A program made the translations under genes and the position numbers. The notes under the pieces were generated by a model. It was not told the origin of the DNA and did not search any database. It saw nothing but the letters and a program-made list of their open reading frames with translations. 19,457 bases of DNA from an uncultured Clostridia bacterium (lineage in GTDB: Bacteria; Bacillota; Clostridia; Christensenellales; Pumilibacteraceae), in NCBI GenBank assembly GCA_934247335.1, contig CAKQJJ010000010.1, positions 1 to 19,457 on the forward strand, in the 5' to 3' direction. This document shows, piece after piece, positions 12,142 through 19,457 of this stretch (positions within the stretch are counted from its first letter, which is position 1; each line of letters starts with the position of its first letter).

Positions 12142-15100
12142 ATGGCCGAGAGAACTATTAAAAAGGTGAAATACGGCAACACGGAACGCCGCTCTTTTGC
12201 TCAGGTAAAAGAAGTGTGCGAAATGCCGTATCTTGCGGAGATTCAGAAGTCTTCGTACAAAGAGTTTTTAAAGACCGGAATAGGCGAAGTATTCAAGGAT
12301 TTTTCGCCCATCCGCGATTTCAGCAACAAACTCGAGCTGTATTTTACCGACTATCACATCGACATGACTCCCAAGTACAACGAGAAGGAGTGCAAGGACC
12401 GCGACGCAACGTACGCAGTTCCTTTGAAAGTGCGCGCTCGCCTCGTCAATAAGGAAACGGGAGAGATGAGCGAACAGGAAGTGTTCATGGGCGATATTCC
12501 GCTTATGACTCCCAACGGCTCGTTCATCATCAACGGCGCGGAAAGAGTAGTGGTTTCGCAGCTGGTAAGAAGCCCCGGCGTATACTTCGGCTTCAATAAG
12601 GATACCAACACCGGCGTAAACTAATACTCCGCAACCAATATTCCGTCCAGAGGCGCATGGCTGGAATTCCAGGAAGACGACAAGGGCGTACTGTGGGTTC
12701 ACGTCGACAGAGAAAGAAAGGTTCAGGCAACCGTTCTTCTCCGCGCTCTCGCGTCCGTCGTTCACGGCGAATTCGAGGATCCCGACGCCATTTTAGAGCC
12801 GCTTAAATCGCTCGAATTCATGACCGACGAGGAAATCACCGCGCTTTTCCACGGCGAACCCCTCATCGCAACCACCGTCGCAAAGGATCCCAACCACAGC
12901 ATCGTTCCCGATTACACCGAAGTGGACGAAAATCCCATGCTGAGCGACGCCGAAAAACAGCTGCGCCGTCAGGAAATCGACAAGGAAAGCAAGTACTTCA
13001 CCGAAGAAGCCGCTCTCAAAGAACTCAACAGAAAGCTGCGCCCCGGCGAAGTTCCCAACGTCAATTCTATCCGCCAGTATATAAGAGGTCTGTTCTTCGA
13101 CAGAAGAAAGTACGACCTTACCCGCGTGGGCAGACATAAGTTCAACAAAAAGCTCGCTCTTGCCGCTCGTATAACCGATCAGTTCGCCGCAGAAGACATC
13201 GTTGACGTCACCACCGGCGAAATCATCGTTCCCAAGGGCGAATATATTTCGGAAGAAACCGCAATAAAAATTCAGAACCTCGGCATCAACGAAGTTACCG
13301 TAGAAGCAAGCTCCGCACCCGAGGAAAAGCACACCGTCATGGGCAACGCTCACGTCGATCTCAAATATTTCGTCGATTGCGATCCCGCCGAACTCGGCAT
13401 CAACGAAATGGTGTACTATCCCATTCTGAAAGGTCTCGTCGAAAAGGCTGCCGGCGACAAAGAAGCGCTTAAAAATCTCATCAAAGAAAACGAAGCGCTG
13501 CTGGTCGTAAAGCACCTGCTCGTAGAAGACGTCATCGCAACCATCAACTACATTACCGGACTGCGCTACGACATCGGCACCGTGGACAATATCGACCACC
13601 TCGGCAATCGTCGCGTTCGTTCGGTGGGCGAACTGCTTCAGAATCAGTTCCGTATCGGTATCGCAAGACTGGAACGCGTCGTGCGCGAAAGAATGCAGAT
13701 CCAGAAGGACAACGAGCCGCCCACTCCGCAGTCGCTTATCAATATTCGTCCCGTGACCAGCGCGGTTAAGGAATTCTTCGGATCTTCGCAGCTCAGTCAG
13801 TTCATGGACGAAACCAACCCGATTGCAGAACTCACTCACAAGAGAAAACTGTCCGCACTCGGACCGGGCGGACTTAACCGTGACCGCGCGTCCTTTGAAG
13901 TGCGTGACGTTCACTATACGCACTATTCCAGAATGTGCCCGATAGAAACGCCTGAAGGACAGAACATCGGTCTTATCAACTCGCTTTCGTCTTACGCGAG
14001 AGTAAACGAGTACGGCTTTATCGAAGCTCCGTACAGAAGAGTGGATAAAGAAAATCACCGCGTTACCGACGAAGTCGTGTATATGGCGGCAGACGAAGAG
14101 GACAGATACAGAGTCGCTCAGGCAAACGAACCGCTCGACGAGAACGGCTGGTTTGAAAAAGAACGTGTGCTTATGCGTTATCGCGACGATATCGCAGAAG
14201 TAAACCGCGAAGAAATCGACTTTGTGGACGTCAGCCCCCGTCAGATGATTTCGGTCGCAACCGCGCTCATTCCGTTCCTCGAAAACGACGACACCAACCG
14301 TGCGCTCATGGGCTCCAACATGCAACGTCAGGCAGTTCCGCTGCTCCAACCCGAAACGCCTATCGTCGGCACCGGTATCGAGCATAAACTCGCGTACGAT
14401 TCCGGCGTTATGGTAACCGCAAACCGCGCAGGCGAAGTTGTTTACGTCGACGCTTCCACGATCGTCGTAAAGGAAGACACCACGCTTCCGCCCGTCGAAA
14501 GCGAATACGAAATCGTCGAAAACGTTTCCCGCGAAGAAAAAGCGGACGGCGTTTACGCGACCTATACTTTAAAGAAATTCGTAGGATCCAACCAGGGTAC
14601 CTGCATCAACCAGAAACCCGCCGTTTCCAAGGGCGATAAAGTTGTTCCCGGACAGGTCATTGCCGACGGCCCCAGCACCAAGGACGCCGAGCTTGCTCTC
14701 GGAAGAAACATCCTTATCGGCTTCATGAGCTGGGAAGGTTACAACTACGAAGACGCTATTCTCATCAGCGAAAAAGTAGTAAAGGACGACGCGTTCACTT
14801 CTATTCATATCGAAGAATACGAACACGAAGCGCGCGACACCAAGCTCGGCGAAGAGGAAATCACCCGCGATATCCCCAACGTCGGCGACGACGCGCTCAA
14901 AAACCTCGACGAAAACGGTATCGTCCGTATCGGCGCAGAAGTCAAATCCGGCGATATTCTGGTAGGTAAGGTTACTCCCAAGGGCGAAACCGAGCTTACT
15001 CCCGAAGAAAGACTGCTCCGCGCCATATTCGGCGAAAAAGCTCGCGAAGTGCGCGATACTTCGTTGCGCGTTCCGCACGGCGAAGGCGGTATCGTAGTGG

Positions 15101-16206
15101 ACGTAAAAGTGTTCACCCGCGCAAACAAAGACGAAATGACCCCCGGCGTAAACAAACTCGTCCGCGTGTATATCGCGCAGAAGAGAAAAATCGGCGTCGG
15201 CGATAAAATGGCAGGCCGCCACGGTAACAAGGGCGTCGTGTCCAGAATACTCCCGCAGGAAGATATGCCGTTCATGGAAGACGGAACTCCGCTTCAGATC
15301 GTGCTCAACCCGTTGGGCGTGCCTTCCCGTATGAACATCGGTCAGGTGCTGGAAGTTCACCTCGGTCTGGTCGCAAAAGCGCTCGGCTGGAAGGTGGCAA
15401 CCCCGGTCTTCGACGGCGCTCTGGAAAGCGATATCCACAAGCTTTTGCAGGATAACGGCTTTGTCAACAACGGCGAAGTAAACGGTAAAATTCAGATGTA
15501 CGACGGCAGAACGGGCGAACCTTTTGAAAACCCCGCAACCGTCGGCTACATGTATATGATAAAGCTCAACCACTTGGTTGACGATAAGATTCACGCGCGT
15601 TCTACCGGTCCGTACTCCATGGTAACGCAGCAGCCTCTGGGCGGCAAGGCTCAGTTCGGCGGTCAGCGTTTCGGAGAAATGGAAGTCTGGGCACTGTACG
15701 CGTACGGCGCCGCAAACGTATTGCAGGAAATTATGACCGTCAAGTCCGACGATATCGTCGGTCGTGTCAAGACGTACGAATCCATCGTCAAAGGCACCAA
15801 TCAGAACGAACCCGGCGTTCCCGAATCGTTCAAAGTGCTTATCAAGGAATTGCAGTCGCTTGCGCTCGACATCAAGGTTCTCAACGAAAATCACGAGGAA
15901 ATCGGCATTCGCGAACTTATCGAGGACGAACGCGACGAATTCGACGAAAATGCAGAAAAGAAGAAGCATTATTCGGGCGAAGACGTGCATTTCGACGACA
16001 AGGAATTCGACATCTCGCACAACCTGTTCGACGAAGAACTGGACGAGGACGACGAGGAAGGCGGCGACAAAGCCGATATTTCGGACGACGAATTCAACTT
16101 CGACGACCTGTTCAAGTCCGACGATCTGGTTATCGACGACACAACCGATAACGATTTGCCCGACGACCTGTTCGACGACGATGACAAATCCGACGACGAG
16201 CTTTAA
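12142..16206 (+). CDS. rpoB: RNA polymerase beta subunit, interrupted by an in-frame TAA at codon 161
   Basis: The beta subunit forms, with beta', the catalytic core of RNA polymerase. The frame runs 1355 codons from ATG 12142 to TAA 16206, with a single stop TAA at 12622-12624. Both sides are conserved RpoB: SFIINGAERVVVSQLVRSPG before it, YSATNIPSRGAWLEF after it. No base is gained or lost. Later landmarks are NIDHLGNRRVRSVGELLQNQ, the rifampicin region FGSSQLSQFMDETNP...THKRKLSALGPGGL (codons 546-576), RMCPIETPEGQNIGLINSLS and VGDKMAGRHGNKGVVS. The position of E. coli R529 is Lys (codon 569); Q513, D516, H526 and S531 equivalents are kept. Length exceeds B. subtilis RpoB (1193) mainly through an insertion near codons 410-450 and a 97-residue acidic tail from codon 1258. 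Because the gene is essential and TAA is the normal stop here, a sequence error or recent mutation is likelier than recoding. It is cotranscribed with rpoC, 19 bases downstream. Confidence 0.96.
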
Positions 16207-16225
16207 TTGCAAGGAGATTAGTTAG

Positions 16226-19200
16226 ATGTTTGAATTAAATAACTTTGATTCGATGCAAATCGCAATCGCAAGCCCCGATAAAATAAGAGAATGGTCGCAC
16301 GGCGAGGTAACCAAGCCCGAAACCATCAACTACCGCACCCAGAAGCCCGAACGCGACGGATTGTTCTGCGAAAGAATATTCGGACCGACCAAGGACTGGG
16401 AATGCCATTGCGGTAAATATAAAAGAGTAAGATATAAAGGCGTAGTGTGCGACAAGTGCGGAGTCGAGGTAACTCGCTCCAAAGTGCGCCGCGAAAGAAT
16501 GGGTCACATCGAACTTGCCGCGCCCGTAACGCATATCTGGTATTTCAGAGGCGTGCCCAGCCGTATAGGACTGCTGCTCGACATGACGCCCAAAGCGCTC
16601 GAACAAGTCGTCTATTTCGTCAACTTCGTAGTGCTCGATCCCGGAACTACCGATCTCGAATACAAGCAGATCATGTCCGACGCTCAGGTTATGGAAGCGC
16701 GCGAAAAGTACGGCGATAAGGCGTTCCGCGTAGGAATAGGCGCCGAAGCCGTTCAGGAAATGCTCAAACGCATCAACGTTGCCGAAGAGCATAAACTGCA
16801 AACCGAGCTTGTCAACAACTCGTCCGGACAGAAGAAGATAAAGGCAATCAAGCGCCTCGAAATTCTCGACGCGTTCTATCGCAGCAACAACAAGCCCGAA
16901 TGGATGATTCTCACCGTTCTGCCCGTTCTGCCGCCCGATCTTCGTCCTATGGTTCAGCTGGACGGCGGAAGATTTGCCGTCAGCGATATCAACGACCTTT
17001 ACAGACGCGTTATCGCAAGAAACAACCGTCTTAAACGCCTTATCGAAATCAACGCGCCCGACATCATTATCCGAAACGAAAAGAGAATGTTGCAGGACGC
17101 CGTAGACGCGCTTATCGATAACGGCAGACACGGCAAAACCGTTTCCGGAGCCGGCAACAGAGAGCTTAAATCGCTTTCCGGACTGCTCCGCGGTAAACAG
17201 GGTCGTTTCCGTCAGAACCTGCTCGGTAAACGTGTCGACTATTCCGGTCGTAGCGTTATCGTCGTAGGACCCGAACTCAAAATGTATCAGTGCGGTCTGC
17301 CAAAAGAAATGGCTCTCGAACTGTTCAAACCGTTCGTCATGCACGAACTGGTTAAGGACGGCATCGCACACAATATCAAAAACGCAAAGCGTATGGCGGA
17401 GCGCGCCGACGACAAAGTTTGGGGAATACTCGAACGCGTCATCAAAGATCATCCCGTGCTTCTCAACCGTGCGCCCACACTGCACCGCCTTGGTATTCAG
17501 GCGTTTGAACCCGTGCTGGTAGACGGCAGAGCAATAAAGCTTCACCCGCTCGCATGCGGCGCGTTCAACGCGGACTTCGACGGCGACCAGATGGCAGTAC
17601 ACGTTCCGCTTTCCATCGAAGCTCAGACCGAAGCGAGAATGCTTATGCTCGCGTCCAACAATATTCTGAAACTTTCCGACGGACAGCCTGTCTGTACGCC
17701 TACTCAGGATATGATCATCGGCTCGTTCTACCTCACCATGGATAAACCCGGTTCCAAGGGCGAAGGCATGACTTTCTGCGACGTGGACGAAGCCAAAATG
17801 GCATATTTCAACCACGAAATCGAATTGCAGTCGGCAATCAACGTTCGCGTATACAAGGAATTCGACGGCGTTATGCAGTCGAGAATAATCAAAACCACGG
17901 TCGGCAAACTCATCTTCAACGAAGCCGTGCCTCAGGACCTCGGCTTTGTGGACAGAACGGACGAAGAACACAAGTTCGACCCCGAAATTTCCAAGAGAGT
18001 GGACAAAGGTCTGCTTAAAAAGATCGTCGACGCAACCTTCAAAGCAAAGGGCGCAACCGAAACTTCAATCGTGCTCGACAACATCAAAGCGCTCGGTTAT
18101 AAGTATTCCACTATCGGATCTATCACCACAAGCGTCTTCGATATGCACATTCCGCCCGAAAAGAAAGAAATTCTGGACAGAGCGGAAAAGGAAGTCATCA
18201 AAATCGAAAATCTGTACGAGGAAGGCGAACTGTCCGAAGACGAAAAGTATCGTCTGGTAGTCGATCAGTGGAAGAAAGCCAACGACGACGTTACCGCCGC
18301 TCTCGAAAAAACTCTCGACGAATTCAACCCCATCAACATGATGGCTGTGTCCGGTGCGCGCGGTAGCATGAAGCAGATTGCTCAGCTTTCCGGTATGCGC
18401 GGTCTTATGACCAACCCGCAAGGTAAAACGCTTGAAACGCCTGTTAAATCTTCCTTCCGTGAAGGCTTGTCCGTTCTCGAATACTTCATTTCTTCTCACG
18501 GCGGACGTAAAGGTCTGGCGGATACCGCTCTTAAAACGGCAAACTCCGGTTATCTTACCCGTCGTCTGGTAGACGTATCTCAGGACGTCATCATAAGAGA
18601 GGAAGATTGCTGCGAAAACGGCAACATTCAGGGTATCGACGTCGAGCCTATCTACGAAGGCGACTCCATCGTCGAAAGCCTTAAAGACCGTCTCGAAGGC
18701 AGATATGCCGCAATCGACATCTGCGATCCCGACAGCGGCGAAATTCTCGCTCCCAAGAACGAGATGATCACTCTCGATCAGGCAAAGAAAATCGACGCTA
18801 AGTATATGGAATGGCTCAAAATCGAAGGCGAAAAGAAACCCTTCCCCGTCAAGATCCGTTCGGTACTCACCTGCAAGTGCAAACACGGCGTTTGCGTTAA
18901 GTGCTACGGTAAAGACATGTCCGGCAGAAGCCCCGTCCGCGTGGGCGAAGCAGTAGGTATCATCGCGGCTCAGTCCATCGGCGAACCCGGTACTCAGCTT
19001 ACCATGCGTACGTTCCACACCGGCGGCGTTGCAACCAGCGACGACATCACGCAAGGTTTGCCTCGTGTCGAGGAATTGTTTGAAGCGCGCAAACCCAAGG
19101 GATGCGCAGTCATCAGCGAAGTTTCCGGCAGATGCACCGTACCGCAAAACGCGGACAAAAAGACGGTACAGATTACCGACGCCAACGGCAAAGTTACGGA

Positions 19201-19457
19201 ATACGCAATTCCCTACACGTCGCGTATCATGGTACACGACGGCGACATGGTGGAAAGCGGTCAACCCCTGACCGAAGGCTCCATCTATCCGCAGGATTTG
19301 TTGTCCACCAAGGGACTTCGTGCGGTTGAGGAATACCTTGTCAAGGAAGTGCAGGCAACCTACCGTACCAACGGTGTCGAAATCAACGACAAGCACGTGG
19401 AAGTTATCGTAAGTCAGATGCTTTCCAAGCTGAAGGTCAACGATCCGGGAGATACAG
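16226..19457 (+). CDS. rpoC: RNA polymerase beta' subunit (3' truncated by window end)
   Basis: The frame opens at ATG 16226 with AAGGAG nine bases upstream and stays open to the window end (1077 complete codons); the rest lies outside. The N-terminus MFELNNFDSMQIAIASPDKI is typical. The zinc ribbon has C60, C62, C75 and C78. The lid/switch region contains GRFRQNLLGKRVDYSGRSVI. The catalytic Mg2+ loop NADFDGDQM starts at residue 448 with Asp 450, 452 and 454. The secondary-channel region has SGARGSMKQIAQLSGMRGLM, and the second zinc site includes CKCKHGVCVKCYG. The bridge-helix/trigger-loop segment AVGIIAAQSIGEPGTQLTMR, TFHTGGVA lies at about residues 911-935. No substitution in a key residue was seen. 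Unlike rpoB, this gene has no internal stop in the visible part. Confidence 0.97.
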   Translation, partial: MFELNNFDSMQIAIASPDKIREWSHGEVTKPETINYRTQKPERDGLFCERIFGPTKDWECHCGKYKRVRYKGVVCDKCGVEVTRSKVRRERMGHIELAAPVTHIWYFRGVPSRIGLLLDMTPKALEQVVYFVNFVVLDPGTTDLEYKQIMSDAQVMEAREKYGDKAFRVGIGAEAVQEMLKRINVAEEHKLQTELVNNSSGQKKIKAIKRLEILDAFYRSNNKPEWMILTVLPVLPPDLRPMVQLDGGRFAVSDINDLYRRVIARNNRLKRLIEINAPDIIIRNEKRMLQDAVDALIDNGRHGKTVSGAGNRELKSLSGLLRGKQGRFRQNLLGKRVDYSGRSVIVVGPELKMYQCGLPKEMALELFKPFVMHELVKDGIAHNIKNAKRMAERADDKVWGILERVIKDHPVLLNRAPTLHRLGIQAFEPVLVDGRAIKLHPLACGAFNADFDGDQMAVHVPLSIEAQTEARMLMLASNNILKLSDGQPVCTPTQDMIIGSFYLTMDKPGSKGEGMTFCDVDEAKMAYFNHEIELQSAINVRVYKEFDGVMQSRIIKTTVGKLIFNEAVPQDLGFVDRTDEEHKFDPEISKRVDKGLLKKIVDATFKAKGATETSIVLDNIKALGYKYSTIGSITTSVFDMHIPPEKKEILDRAEKEVIKIENLYEEGELSEDEKYRLVVDQWKKANDDVTAALEKTLDEFNPINMMAVSGARGSMKQIAQLSGMRGLMTNPQGKTLETPVKSSFREGLSVLEYFISSHGGRKGLADTALKTANSGYLTRRLVDVSQDVIIREEDCCENGNIQGIDVEPIYEGDSIVESLKDRLEGRYAAIDICDPDSGEILAPKNEMITLDQAKKIDAKYMEWLKIEGEKKPFPVKIRSVLTCKCKHGVCVKCYGKDMSGRSPVRVGEAVGIIAAQSIGEPGTQLTMRTFHTGGVATSDDITQGLPRVEELFEARKPKGCAVISEVSGRCTVPQNADKKTVQITDANGKVTEYAIPYTSRIMVHDGDMVESGQPLTEGSIYPQDLLSTKGLRAVEEYLVKEVQATYRTNGVEINDKHVEVIVSQMLSKLKVNDPGDT

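Noticed and set aside
12820..16206. A separate gene starting at ATG 12820, giving a split beta subunit
   Set aside because: No ribosome site precedes 12820, and the sequence between the TAA and 12820 is conserved RpoB in the same frame, so one interrupted gene is the simpler reading.
14569..16212. Long minus-strand open frame (547 codons) opposite rpoB
   Set aside because: It is a shadow of the GC-skewed codon pattern of rpoB and its acidic tail; the composition has no resemblance to a real protein and there is no ribosome site.
16235..17971. Long minus-strand open frame (578 codons) opposite rpoC
   Set aside because: The plus strand encodes unmistakable RpoC with catalytic and zinc motifs; the antisense frame is a by-product.

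Overview
The window looks like a chromosomal segment from an uncultured Bacillota (Clostridia-like, low-to-mid GC, possibly a gut lineage). The reasons are strong AGGAGG ribosome sites, near-consensus sigma-A promoters, almost exclusive use of TAA stops, a TetR plus paired half-size ABC exporter cassette, a DtxR-type repressor, WxL-like and pectate-lyase-like surface proteins, and a Firmicutes-type RpoB/RpoC. The exact lineage is inference.

Layout. (1) 1-1061: the 3' end of an alpha/beta hydrolase (BAAT_C-like) translationally coupled to an ATC-hydrolase-family protein, closed by a terminator. (2) 1158-3709: a surface-protein locus. It has a decayed plus-strand gene (start codon ATA, one frameshift), an unexplained remnant, and an intact minus-strand 616-aa protein with pectate-lyase-like repeats, an Ig-like module and a WxL-like C-terminus but no signal peptide. 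The decayed and intact genes share their ribosome-site/start layout. (3) 3840-8197: a TetR regulator with a textbook promoter overlapped by a palindromic operator, followed by two overlapping ABC exporter half-transporters and a terminator. (4) 8201-8864: a short DtxR-family repressor with its own promoter, long leader and terminator. (5) 8917-11763: an accessory segment with a tyrosine recombinase, about 400 bp of intergenic palindromic repeat modules, and an AT-rich unit (promoter, FtsX permease remnant, lipoprotein, truncated exported protein, terminator). (6) 11861-19457: a strong promoter, a 245-nt leader, then rpoB and the first 1077 codons of rpoC.

The most striking observation is an in-frame TAA at codon 161 of rpoB in otherwise uninterrupted, conserved sequence. 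RpoB also has a Lys at the position of E. coli Arg529 in the rifampicin pocket and a very acidic C-terminal tail of about 97 residues containing three DLF-type repeats. I found no tRNA, rRNA or CRISPR array. rpoB is not preceded here by rplJ/rplL, its usual neighbours; an accessory island lies there instead.
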